A stretch of 64,000 nt of DNA, from the NCBI GenBank assembly GCA_963785035.1, contig CAWATG010000004.1, forward strand, positions 724,819-788,818, written 5' to 3'. Made by a program: the position numbers and the translations under genes. Positions 38,749 through 46,450 of this stretch are shown in pieces; within the stretch, counting starts at the first letter, position 1; each line of letters begins with the position of its first letter. Source of the DNA: CAWATG01 sp963785035 (GTDB lineage Bacteria > Actinomycetota > Acidimicrobiia > IMCC26256 > CAWATG01). The notes beneath the pieces are model-generated. The model was not told where the DNA came from and did not search any database. It was given only the letters and a program-made list of their open reading frames with translations.

Positions 38749-39546
38749 CTACTTGTTGTCAATCCCAGTGGTTGTAGGCATCGAGTTGTTCTCGAGCCAC
38801 TGCTGCCAGCGTTGCGCGTCGCGCGCGGCGGCCGCCGCGCCTGCGCTTCCGTACAGGTATGACCAGATTGAGACACTGATCTGGTCGCCGTTGCCCTCCG
38901 CGGTCAGGAATGCCGTGCCCGGTGCGGGCTCGTCGAGCACGGTGGCGATTCTCCACGGGGCGACGTCCGCGACCGTTCCGGCGAGCGGCGGCGCATCCGG
39001 CAGGTCGATCTCGACACGTGCGCCGGCAACGACGTCTGCGCTGACACCGAGAGCGCCGAGCAAATGCGTCCACGCGCGGTCGCGTGGACCCGACCACGTT
39101 GCTGTCGGCAGCATCGACGTCGCAACCTGGCCACGGAAATGCTCCAGATGCAGCTTCAAATTGAGAAGGAACAACTGCCAGCCGTAAGCCATACCGTCGT
39201 ATTGCGCGTCCCATTCCTCGCCGTCGCCGAAGCCGCTATTGACCAGGCGAACGAGACACGAACCGGACCCGCGGGGCTCGACCAGCCATTCGAACGCGAG
39301 GCCCGGTACTCCATCACCACCGTCGAACACCACACGGGCGGGTGGTTCCCACGCTAGGACGCGACCGTTGACCTGCATCTCCGGGCCGGGCCCGAACGAG
39401 GCAATGGCCACTCCCCCGGCACGTTCCTCGATCGTGTGGGGCACGTACCACGACGAGACGCCAGGACCGGTCGCGACTGCCCTCCAGACCTCGTCGGGCG
39501 CGCCTTCAACTTCGATCTCGAACTCGAGACGGCGCTCGTCGGACAT
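38749..39546 (-). CDS. SRPBCC / AHSA1-like domain protein
   Basis: A 265-residue protein built on the START-like SRPBCC fold. The N-terminal domain begins MSDERRLEFEIEVEGAPDEV with the conserved VWRAVATGPGVSSWY, followed by GPEMQVNGRVLAWEPPARVV and FEWLVEPRGSGSCLVRLVNS, a pattern of AHSA1-type ligand-binding proteins. The second half (about residues 150-260) looks like a degenerate repeat of the same fold. The ATG at 39546 is preferred over the earlier open codons. Its position upstream of the P450 on one strand suggests a common small-molecule pathway, but that is only proximity. Confidence 0.75.
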   Translation of the reverse strand: MSDERRLEFEIEVEGAPDEVWRAVATGPGVSSWYVPHTIEERAGGVAIASFGPGPEMQVNGRVLAWEPPARVVFDGGDGVPGLAFEWLVEPRGSGSCLVRLVNSGFGDGEEWDAQYDGMAYGWQLFLLNLKLHLEHFRGQVATSMLPTATWSGPRDRAWTHLLGALGVSADVVAGARVEIDLPDAPPLAGTVADVAPWRIATVLDEPAPGTAFLTAEGNGDQISVSIWSYLYGSAGAAAAARDAQRWQQWLENNSMPTTTGIDNK

Positions 39547-39732
39547 GGGTCGAACCTCCGGGCCTCGATCGTGGTTCGCGACGTTGCCAGTCCGGACAAT
39601 ATCCCCTCGCACACCATCGATCCGTACACCCGCGTTAGGGACAACGGCGCCGTCGGGCTGATGCACACCGCCAATGGCCTGCGGGGTTCATGGAGACGTC
39701 CGTGACTTGCAACCGTGGCCTCCCGAATCTAG

Positions 39733-39751
39733 TTTGGTTAGGCATACCTAA
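39733..39751. promoter_or_regulatory. IdeR/DtxR-type iron box
   Basis: The 19 bases tttggttaggcatacctaa match 16 positions of the IdeR/DtxR operator consensus ttaggttaggctaacctaa, including both half-sites. The box ends 19 bases before the GTG of the iron-binding protein gene, so the repressor with Fe2+ would block transcription of the whole fbp-type operon. The ribosome site gaggagg (39760-39766) lies between box and start. Confidence 0.85.
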
Positions 39752-39770
39752 ATACCACCGAGGAGGAACC

Positions 39771-40808
39771 GTGAGACGTACAGGTGCGGGGTTGACGGCA
39801 GGGCTGGTGATGGCACTGGCGGCCGTCGTCGCGACGCCGGCGGGAGCGGCGACGCCCGCGGCGAAGAAGCCGGGTGGTTCGATCACGGTGTACAGCGGCC
39901 GCGCCGAGACGTTGGTCAAGCCGTTATTCGAACGCTTCTCCGCTGACACCGGAATTCAGGTGGAGGTTCGCTATGGCGAAAGCGGCGCGCTCGCATCCCA
40001 AATACTCACCGAAGGAGATGCTTCTCCTGCGGATGTGTTCTTCTCCCAGGACGCGGGGGCACTGGGCGCGCTGTCCAAGGAGAAGCTGCTCCAGAGACTC
40101 CCGACCAAGACCACACGCAAGGTGATCGACCCCCGCTACAACGCCTCGGACCGGACCTGGGTCGGTCTGAGCGGCCGCGCGCGGGTGCTGGCGTACAACC
40201 CGACGCTCGTGCCTACTCCGCCGAACTCCATCGACGCGCTGCTCAACCCGTCGTGGAAGGGCAAGCTCGGCTACGCACCCACGAACGCCTCGTGGCAGGC
40301 GTTCGTCACTGGTCTACGGGTCGTGCGTGGTGAGGTGAAAGCCGAGAAGTGGCTGCGAGGGTTCGCGGCGAACGAGCCACGGGCCTATGCGTCGAACGGC
40401 GCGGTGCGTGACGCTGTCCACAACGGTCAGATCTCGGTCGGGTTGATCAACCACTACTACCTGTGGCAGCGAGCCGCCGTGGAAGGCGAGGGCGCGGTCA
40501 ACGTCCGTAACAAGTACCTTCCCAAGGGAGACCCGGGTGGTCTCGTGAACGTCGCCGGCGCAGGAGTGTTGCGCTCCAGCGACAACTTGGCAGCAGCGCG
40601 GGCGTTCGTCGACTACATGCTCACCAAAAAGGCTCAGAAGTACTTCGCCGAACAGACCTACGAGTACCCACTCGTGGCGGGTGTGAAGACGTCGGTCAAG
40701 TTGCCGAAGCTGGCGTCGTTGGAGCCGCCTAAGGTCGACCTGTCCGACCTCGACACCCTTGCTGCCACCCAGGAGCTCCTTGTGAAGGTCAAGCTGCTCA
40801 CCCGGTGA
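39771..40808 (+). CDS. Ferric iron ABC transporter substrate-binding protein (FbpA/FutA type)
   Basis: Exported iron-binding protein of 345 residues. A Sec signal peptide (LTAGLVMALAAVVATPAGA, cleavage near AGA-ATPA) has no lipobox cysteine. The mature part starts GSITVYSGRAETLVKPLF and has DVFFSQDAGALGAL and YASNGAVRDAVHNGQISVGL. The iron-ligand tyrosine pair occurs in INHYYLWQRA, and a further tyrosine in EQTYEYPLVAG. GTG at 39771 follows gaggagg. It overlaps the permease gene by 4 bases. The lack of a lipid anchor in a monoderm-type cell is unusual: the protein would have to be held by the cell wall or the permease. Confidence 0.92.
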   Translation: MRRTGAGLTAGLVMALAAVVATPAGAATPAAKKPGGSITVYSGRAETLVKPLFERFSADTGIQVEVRYGESGALASQILTEGDASPADVFFSQDAGALGALSKEKLLQRLPTKTTRKVIDPRYNASDRTWVGLSGRARVLAYNPTLVPTPPNSIDALLNPSWKGKLGYAPTNASWQAFVTGLRVVRGEVKAEKWLRGFAANEPRAYASNGAVRDAVHNGQISVGLINHYYLWQRAAVEGEGAVNVRNKYLPKGDPGGLVNVAGAGVLRSSDNLAAARAFVDYMLTKKAQKYFAEQTYEYPLVAGVKTSVKLPKLASLEPPKVDLSDLDTLAATQELLVKVKLLTR

Positions 40809-42442
40809 ACGACCCATCTCCCTTGGCACGTCCGCCCGCTCGCGTCGCGACCCCAGGACATCTCCTGGGGTTGTGGCGCGCGTGGCGGTCCTCTGCACCG
40901 CCACTCCCGCTGCTCGTTCTGGCAACGGTCGCGGCCGTGGTCACGTTGGCGCCGATCTATTACCTCCTCGATCGGGCCGGCGCACTGGGATGGGCCAATG
41001 TCCGCCACGAGCTGTTCCAACGTTCGACATTCGAGCTGTTGATTCGCAGCGTCCGCCTTGCCGTGGTCGTGACCGCCGCGTGCGTCGTGATCGGCGTCGC
41101 GGCGGCGTGGCTGGTGGTCCGTACCGACGTGCCGGGGCGGCGGATCTGGCAGGTGGTGCTGGCGCTGCCCCTGGCGGTGCCGTCATACGCGGCGGCGTAC
41201 GCGTGGCTGTCGTGGCGACCGTCGATGCCACCGTTCGCCGGGTCCGTACTGACGCTGACGCTGGTGTCGTACCCCTACGTGTTCCTTCCGGTCGCCGCCG
41301 CGTTGCGTCGTCTTGATCCCGCGCACGAGGAGGTCGCCCGTTCACTGGGCCACGGTCGTGTCTCGGTTCTGACTCGGCTCACGTTGCGGCAGCTGCGCCC
41401 GGCGATCACAGCGGGTGCCTTGATCGTGATGCTCTACGTGTTGTCCGACTTCGGCGCGGTCGCGATGATGCGCTACGAGGTCTTCACGTTCGTGATCTAT
41501 GGGGCGTTCAACGCGGGATTCAACCCCTCGCGAGCCGCAATCCTGTCCATCGCGCTGGTAGCGGTCGCTCTCGTCGTGGTCGTCGCCGAGGCGCGACTGC
41601 GGGGATCGCCCAGCTACTCGCGCCTGGGCGGCGGGGCACCCCGGCGCCAGACGCTGGTCCCCCTCGGGATGGCCAAGCCGCTCGTTCTCACCCTGCTTGG
41701 CCTGCTACTCGCCGGCGGGGTGGGCTTCCCCGCCTGGCGGTTCGTCTACTGGACGGGCCAAGCGCTGCAGGCCTCGATCCCCTGGGACGAACTGGTCCCG
41801 GCGTTGGGGAACACGCTGTGGTATTCGCTGCTCGCAGCAGTTGCGACCCTCGTGCTCGCGGTGCCTACCGGCGTGCTCGCCGCGCGTTACCGCAACCGTG
41901 CCGCCATGCTGCTTGAACGTTCGACCTACGTCGGTCACGCGCTGCCCGGCATCGTGATCGGCATCTCCCTCGTCTTCGTCGGCGTACGACTCCTCCGGCC
42001 CGTGTACCAGGAAATCCCCTTGCTCGTCCTCGCATACGTCGTGCTCTTTCTCCCCCTCGCGGTCGGAGCCGTTCGCGTCGCGGTCGAGCAATCCCCCGCA
42101 GGGCTCGAGGACGTCGCCCGCTCGCTCGGGCATCGCCCCCGCTCGGTGCTCACCCGGGTGACCTTGCCGCTCGCCGCCCCCGCCGTCGCGAGCGGCGCCG
42201 CGCTCGTCTTCGTCGCCACGATGAAAGAACTGCCCGCCACACTGCTCCTCCACCCGACGGGCTCCGACACACTCGCCACCCGACTGTGGACCTACACCGC
42301 CGAGGCGAACTACGCCGCCGGCGCGCCCTACGCCGCTGCGCTCGTGCTCTTCGCCGCCGTCCCCACCGCGCTGCTGTCGATCCTCGTGCTCGAACGCCGC
42401 GAACGCGAGCCGGCCCCCACCTCCGAGCCCACCCATGCCTGA
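40805..42442 (+). CDS. Ferric iron ABC transporter permease (FbpB type)
   Basis: Membrane subunit of 545 residues with two fused permease domains, as is usual for FbpB. Each half carries an EAA loop for ATPase contact: EEVARSLGHGRVSVLTRLTL in the first half and EDVARSLGHRPRSVLTRVTL in the second. About 12 hydrophobic helices can be counted. GTG at 40805 overlaps the stop of the binding-protein gene (gtga), and the 3' end overlaps the ATPase gene by 8 bases, so the three genes are translationally coupled under the upstream iron box. Confidence 0.93.
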   Translation: MNDPSPLARPPARVATPGHLLGLWRAWRSSAPPLPLLVLATVAAVVTLAPIYYLLDRAGALGWANVRHELFQRSTFELLIRSVRLAVVVTAACVVIGVAAAWLVVRTDVPGRRIWQVVLALPLAVPSYAAAYAWLSWRPSMPPFAGSVLTLTLVSYPYVFLPVAAALRRLDPAHEEVARSLGHGRVSVLTRLTLRQLRPAITAGALIVMLYVLSDFGAVAMMRYEVFTFVIYGAFNAGFNPSRAAILSIALVAVALVVVVAEARLRGSPSYSRLGGGAPRRQTLVPLGMAKPLVLTLLGLLLAGGVGFPAWRFVYWTGQALQASIPWDELVPALGNTLWYSLLAAVATLVLAVPTGVLAARYRNRAAMLLERSTYVGHALPGIVIGISLVFVGVRLLRPVYQEIPLLVLAYVVLFLPLAVGAVRVAVEQSPAGLEDVARSLGHRPRSVLTRVTLPLAAPAVASGAALVFVATMKELPATLLLHPTGSDTLATRLWTYTAEANYAAGAPYAAALVLFAAVPTALLSILVLERREREPAPTSEPTHA

Positions 42443-43514
42443 CCGCATCCAATCCCGGGCAATCAACGACGCAGCACTGTCGGTCATCGGGATCGTGCGC
42501 GCCTTCGGACGCAAGGAGGTGCTGCGAGACATCAATCTCAACGTCGCACCCGGCGAGATCACCGCCGTGCTCGGACCTTCCGGAGGCGGCAAGACCACGT
42601 TCCTGCGCATCGTTGCCGGGTTCCTCCGCGCCGATGCCGGCACCGTCGCCCTCGCTGGAGCTGTCGTCGACGGCCCAGGACGCTGGACACCCCCCGAGCA
42701 GCGACGGGTCGGAATCGTGCCCCAAGAAGGCGCCCTCTTTCCGCACCTGTCTGTTGCCGCCAACGTCGCCTTCGGCCTGCCCCGCGGGCGCGGGCGCGAC
42801 CGCGTCGAGCGTGTCGCCGAATGCCTCGCACTCGTCGGCCTCCCCGACCACGGCAAAGCCCGACCCCACGAGCTATCCGGCGGCCAGCAACAACGCGTCG
42901 CAGTCGCGCGCGCACTCGCCCCACGCCCCGCGGTCGTCATGCTGGACGAACCCTTCTCCTCACTCGACGCCGGCCTGCGCACCCAAGTTCGCACCGAGGT
43001 CCTCGCCGCGTTGCGCGCTACCGGCGCCACCGCAGTACTCGTGACGCACGACCAGCAGGAAGCACTCTCGGCCGCTGACCGCGTCGCGGTCCTCCTCGGC
43101 GGCCAGTTCCGCCAAGTCAGCGACCCCGTCACCATCTACCGCGCCCCCGCCACCCTCGACGTCGCGCGCTTCGTCGGCGAGGTCGTCATCGTCCCCGGGC
43201 ACCGAAATGGGACCGGAATCACCACACCTCTTGGCAACGTGCAAGCCCGAGACTCGAACTCCCCCGACGGCGAACTTGTCATCGTGATCCGCCCCGAGCA
43301 ACTCCAGATCGGGCCCGCGCCAGGCGCGGTGCGCGCCCGAGTGATCAGGACCACCTTCGAGGGTGCCGACACACTCATAGAACTTGCGATTCAGAATCTT
43401 TCGACGCCTGTGTTGGCCCGCACCCGGATCACACCGTCACCCCGCGCCGGCGACGACGTCGATGTGCATATAACCGGCGCCGTCTGTGCATTCCCCACTG
43501 GCCAAGAGCGCTAG
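42435..43514 (+). CDS. Ferric iron ABC transporter ATPase (FbpC type)
   Basis: ATP-binding subunit, 359 residues, completing the iron importer. It shows Walker A VLGPSGGGKTTFLRI, Q-loop region GIVPQEGALFPHLSV, signature LSGGQQQRVAVARAL, Walker B VVMLDEPFSSLD and the switch histidine VLVTHDQQEAL. A C-terminal TOBE-type beta domain follows (VIVIRPEQLQIGPAPGAVRA). The frame is intact and the start overlaps the permease gene by 8 bases. Forty bases downstream lies the end of the convergent His-tailed transporter gene; I saw a near-palindrome there but no T-run. Confidence 0.93.
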   Translation: MPDRIQSRAINDAALSVIGIVRAFGRKEVLRDINLNVAPGEITAVLGPSGGGKTTFLRIVAGFLRADAGTVALAGAVVDGPGRWTPPEQRRVGIVPQEGALFPHLSVAANVAFGLPRGRGRDRVERVAECLALVGLPDHGKARPHELSGGQQQRVAVARALAPRPAVVMLDEPFSSLDAGLRTQVRTEVLAALRATGATAVLVTHDQQEALSAADRVAVLLGGQFRQVSDPVTIYRAPATLDVARFVGEVVIVPGHRNGTGITTPLGNVQARDSNSPDGELVIVIRPEQLQIGPAPGAVRARVIRTTFEGADTLIELAIQNLSTPVLARTRITPSPRAGDDVDVHITGAVCAFPTGQER

Positions 43515-43554
43515 TTCTTCCGGTTCACGGGACGGGGTTGCGGTCGCGACGCAA

Positions 43555-44613
43555 TCAGTGTGTGTGTCGGTGGTGCACGTCGCTGACGTGGGGATGCGAA
43601 TGCACGAGCTCCCGATGAAAGTGACGATGCGAGTGAGGTTCGCTCGCCGCAACGCCCGCGTCATGCTCGTGGAAGTGATGCTCGTCGTGAACATGGACAT
43701 GATCGTGTTCCAGCGCCGGATGAGCATGAACATGTGCGTGGTGTTCACGGAGCAGGAGCGCCACTCCGCACGCCATCAGCACCCCGGCTGCCAGCTCCCG
43801 TACGCCGATGGACTCGGGCAGCACGAGCGGAGCGAAGACCGCACCCGCGAACGGCGCCACCGCGAACACCGCCGCCTCTCGCGCCGCGCCCAGGTTGCGA
43901 AGCGCGAGCGCATCCCAGTACACGCTCAACCCGTAACTGAACGCGCCGAGGACCAGCACCGCCGCGAGCACCCAGATCGTGGGCAGGTGCTCGCCGACCA
44001 TGAGGGCGAGAGCCACGTTCACCACTCCCGCTACCCCCGTCTTCGTCCGAACGATGGAACGGGGATCGCGTACGGTCAACGACTGCGTGAGGTTGTTGTC
44101 GAACGCCCAGCCAGCACACGCGCCCGCGATCAACACGATCCCCGCCCAGTCGACTCGGGTGGCGCCGGTTCCGAAGCCGAGCAGCAACGCACCGATGAAG
44201 ATGATCATCGCCCCGAGCAGCGCCTGCCGGGGAAGGTGCTCACGAAACACCCCAACGCCGACCGCGATCGTGAACGGCCCCTCGAGATTCAACAGCAGCG
44301 ACCCGGTCACGCCCGTGACTCGCTCGAGACCCACGAGCAACAAGACCGGCGCGAGCACGCCACCAGCGAGGATCATCGCGCTCATCCGCGGGAGATCGCC
44401 ACGACGGAGGCGTGCCTCGGAACCCGACCGGCGCCCCACCAGGCTCAGAGCAACAAACGCACCGACATACAAGAGCCCGGCCAACATCTGCGGCCGGACA
44501 TCGTCGAGCAGCGTTTTGGCCAGCGGAGCGCTGACCCCGAACAGCACCGCAGCGCCGAGGCCGAACAGCAAGCCACGTCGCGCAGGAGACATCTGGGTCA
44601 TACTTTCGACCAT
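43555..44613 (-). CDS. EamA/DMT-family transporter with His-rich C-terminal tail
   Basis: A ten-helix EamA-type transporter of 352 residues: FGLGAAVLFGVSAPLAKTLL, LAGLLYVGAFVALSLVG, LERVTGVTGSLLLNLEGP and the second EamA repeat from WAGIVLIAGACAGWAFDNNL. The last 64 or so residues are a tail with about 24 histidines (HHAHVHAHPALEHDHVHVHD and HFHRELVHSHPHVSDVHHRH), expected to bind Zn, Ni or Co at the cytoplasmic side. Most EamA proteins carry metabolites, so a metal-linked tail is uncommon. It is convergent with the iron operon; no metal-responsive operator was recognised upstream of 44613. Confidence 0.85.
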   Translation of the reverse strand: MVESMTQMSPARRGLLFGLGAAVLFGVSAPLAKTLLDDVRPQMLAGLLYVGAFVALSLVGRRSGSEARLRRGDLPRMSAMILAGGVLAPVLLLVGLERVTGVTGSLLLNLEGPFTIAVGVGVFREHLPRQALLGAMIIFIGALLLGFGTGATRVDWAGIVLIAGACAGWAFDNNLTQSLTVRDPRSIVRTKTGVAGVVNVALALMVGEHLPTIWVLAAVLVLGAFSYGLSVYWDALALRNLGAAREAAVFAVAPFAGAVFAPLVLPESIGVRELAAGVLMACGVALLLREHHAHVHAHPALEHDHVHVHDEHHFHEHDAGVAASEPHSHRHFHRELVHSHPHVSDVHHRHTH

Positions 44614-44644
44614 AACCCCGAACCAACCGAGTTCGAACAGCAGC

Positions 44645-44866
44645 TCAATCGGAAGGCGAATCGCGGTAGCGCCGGAACGCTATGCCCGACCAGATGAACT
44701 CCACAACACCGAACGGCCACGCGCCCGACCAGAATCCATAGACACTCGACAGGACACAGCCCAGCGCGAAAGCCAACACAAAGCGCCGCCCACGGCTCTC
44801 GAACGCGTACATCGTCATCATGAACGTCACGGCACAGACGCCGTAGATGGTGACCGCCATCCGCAC
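44645..44866 (-). CDS. Small two-helix membrane protein
   Basis: A 73-residue hydrophobic protein: VTIYGVCAVTFMMTMYAFE, then RFVLAFALGCVLSSVYGFW and GAWPFGVVEFIWSGIAFRR. The VYGFxxGAWPFGVVExIW pattern occurs in small uncharacterised actinobacterial membrane proteins; no function is known to me. It ends 31 bases upstream of the start of the EamA gene on the same strand and may be transcribed with it. The interval 44867-45126 beyond it shows no gene on either strand and marks the left edge of the accessory island. Confidence 0.6.
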   Translation of the reverse strand: MRMAVTIYGVCAVTFMMTMYAFESRGRRFVLAFALGCVLSSVYGFWSGAWPFGVVEFIWSGIAFRRYRDSPSD

Positions 44867-45126
44867 AGTCCAGCAGTCGGGCTACCTTCAGCCCGGCTCG
44901 GGAACCTCCGAAAATTGCGGCGACTCCCGGTGCGACAGCCATCTGCGGCCCCAAGAAGGTCATCTGCCTGCTGGTCAATGAGAAGGCCGCAGACCTCGAT
45001 GACATTCAAACATTCATCGAGACATGAAAGCGTCGATCATTCGTCGACAAGACGTTCCCGCGCGAACAAGCAGCCGCGCGCATTGCTACGCCGAAAGCAA
45101 TGCAAAGAAGGGAGCGGTCGTCATCA

Positions 45127-45390
45127 TCATGGAATGTCGACGCTCGAGCCGTGATGATCAAACGAACGAGCCGTCAGATTCGTTGAGCTGATACATCCAC
45201 CAGTCGTCGTCACCCTCGACCCCGACGAGGCACAGGCCCCTGAAGCTGAGGATGCACCTCCATCGGGCGGTTCTTCGTAGTCCTGGCCTTCCCCGCCGAA
45301 GATCGTGTGCGAGGCGGTGTCAACGACAACGGCCGATTGTTCCATGCCCCGGATGCGCTCCAGGTCCAATTCTTCGCGCAGGCCGGTCAC
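45127..45390 (-). CDS. Small hypothetical partner of the HEIGH metallopeptidase (slip)
   Basis: A short protein whose GTG start (45390) overlaps the stop of the HEIGH gene by a GTGA, so it is translationally coupled. It reads ELDLERIRGMEQSAVVVDTA and SHTIFGGEGQDYEEPPDG. Then protein character moves to another frame (LCLVGVEGDDDWWMYQLNES, then DGSF), which needs a slip near 45245. The join gives about 75 to 85 residues, acidic, with no signal peptide or membrane helix. I do not recognise it. A small acidic protein coupled to a protease-like gene could be an inhibitor or immunity factor, but that is only a guess. Confidence 0.45.
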   Translation of the reverse strand: MTGLREELDLERIRGMEQSAVVVDTASHTIFGGEGQDYEEPPDGGASSASGACASSGSRVTTTGGCISSTNLTARSFDHHGSSVDIP

Positions 45391-46370
45391 GCTTGTGGCT
45401 CAGGGGGGTTGAACCACGCCGGGTCGAGGTCCTGGTCGCGGAGCCGGTTGGGGTCGGCCATACGGTTGAAGGGGAACTTCCCTTCCCGACGGAGCCGGTC
45501 GCCAAGTTCTCTTGCGTAGCGGTGCGCGAAGGCTTCCTTCTCGGCTGTCGGCTTTGCCCAATAGCGTTCGCTGAGCCTGTCCCAGCGGTCGTCCGAGGTG
45601 GGGTCCTCCCGGTTGATGGCGTCCTGGGGGCGCTGGACCGAGACGAGGTAGTGGACCTGGTGGCCGATTTCGTGGAGCAGCGTTCGGTACAGCTGGGTCG
45701 CCCTCGCGGCCTGGAGGGTGAGCTGCCAGCGGTAGCCGCCGCCGACCTCCTCCACCGGATGGCCGTCGGCCCGCAGGCACTCAAGTTCACGGCGAGCGTC
45801 GACGGACATAGAGGCGCGTTGGCGCCAGGGCTGATTGAGTTCCTGGGCTTCCAGAAAGATGGCCGGGCCACTCAGACGGGCGTTGAACTGGGCGTAGTAG
45901 GCCAGGCGACCCCACACAGAGGACAGGACAGCCTGCTTGCGGGTCGGCTGGCGCAGTACGAAGAGCCGAAGATCCCCGAGGTCGTCCGCCGGGACCATCC
46001 CGGCGACGGTCAAGACGTCATCCGGGGTGCAGCAGTGGGTGTAGCCGCCGATCACCGGCTCGATCAGCACCATGAGTTCGAGTTCGCCCACCGACCGGCG
46101 GACCATAACGGGGTCACGAAGCTTCTCCCAAAAGATCCGGTCATCGGACCAGCGGTCCGGGATGACCAGGCGATTGGCCCGGCCGTGACCGCTCCTGGTC
46201 GTTCCGATGTTCCGATTCCGGCGGCTGGGTTTCCAGCCCTCACGGATCACGGATCGATCATGCCACACTCCTGGACCCTGCCAGCGACGGCCGGACCAGG
46301 GCACTTGCCTAAAGAGGACGGCTTCGACGCCGGGTCGCTCACGATCCAATACCACCTGCGCCGCCGTCAC
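45387..46370 (-). CDS. Zincin-like metallopeptidase, HEIGH motif
   Basis: An accessory protein with a clear zinc protease core: LYRTLLHEIGHQVHYLVSVQ, where HEIGH is the HExxH site, followed about 40 residues later by the acidic AEKEAFAHRYARELGDRL that could give the third ligand. The N-terminal half has LMVLIEPVIGGYTHCCTPDD and RLFVLRQPTRKQAVLSSVWG. The frame is open back to 46370, but its first 65 or so codons are antisense to an IS481 scrap and unlike protein; a start at 46106 (MVRRSVGELELM) or slightly upstream is more likely. It is coupled to the small gene at 45390. Peptidase families with such short zincin cores include toxins and regulators; I cannot place this one. Confidence 0.6.
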   Translation of the reverse strand: MTAAQVVLDRERPGVEAVLFRQVPWSGRRWQGPGVWHDRSVIREGWKPSRRNRNIGTTRSGHGRANRLVIPDRWSDDRIFWEKLRDPVMVRRSVGELELMVLIEPVIGGYTHCCTPDDVLTVAGMVPADDLGDLRLFVLRQPTRKQAVLSSVWGRLAYYAQFNARLSGPAIFLEAQELNQPWRQRASMSVDARRELECLRADGHPVEEVGGGYRWQLTLQAARATQLYRTLLHEIGHQVHYLVSVQRPQDAINREDPTSDDRWDRLSERYWAKPTAEKEAFAHRYARELGDRLRREGKFPFNRMADPNRLRDQDLDPAWFNPPEPQA

Positions 46371-46450
46371 GGCTCAGCTCCCGCCCGCTCGACGGTCCAC
46401 CGGGCGCTGGTGCGACGCGGGTTCGTCGCCCACCCTCACCGCTCAGGGGT
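46305..46450 (+). mobile_element. IS481-family transposase remnant
   Basis: About 48 codons of an integrase N-terminal helix-turn-helix: PKEDGFDAGSLTIQYHLRRR, then RSTVHRALVRRGFVAHPH, which matches the IS481-type pattern G.DAG..TI..HL and TVhRaL.R.GlV.P. No DDE catalytic core, terminal inverted repeats or target duplication can be found nearby, so this is a dead fragment. It lies between the metallopeptidase and the truncated helicase. Confidence 0.6.

Noticed and set aside
43515..43554. Near-palindrome ttgcggtcgcgacgcaa between fbpC and the EamA gene as a bidirectional terminator
   Set aside because: No T-run on either side and the stem is short, so support is too weak to annotate.
44867..45126. 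Left att site matching the tRNA-Leu 3' end
   Set aside because: I looked for the tRNA 3' sequence here and nearby and found no convincing copy, so no attachment site is claimed.
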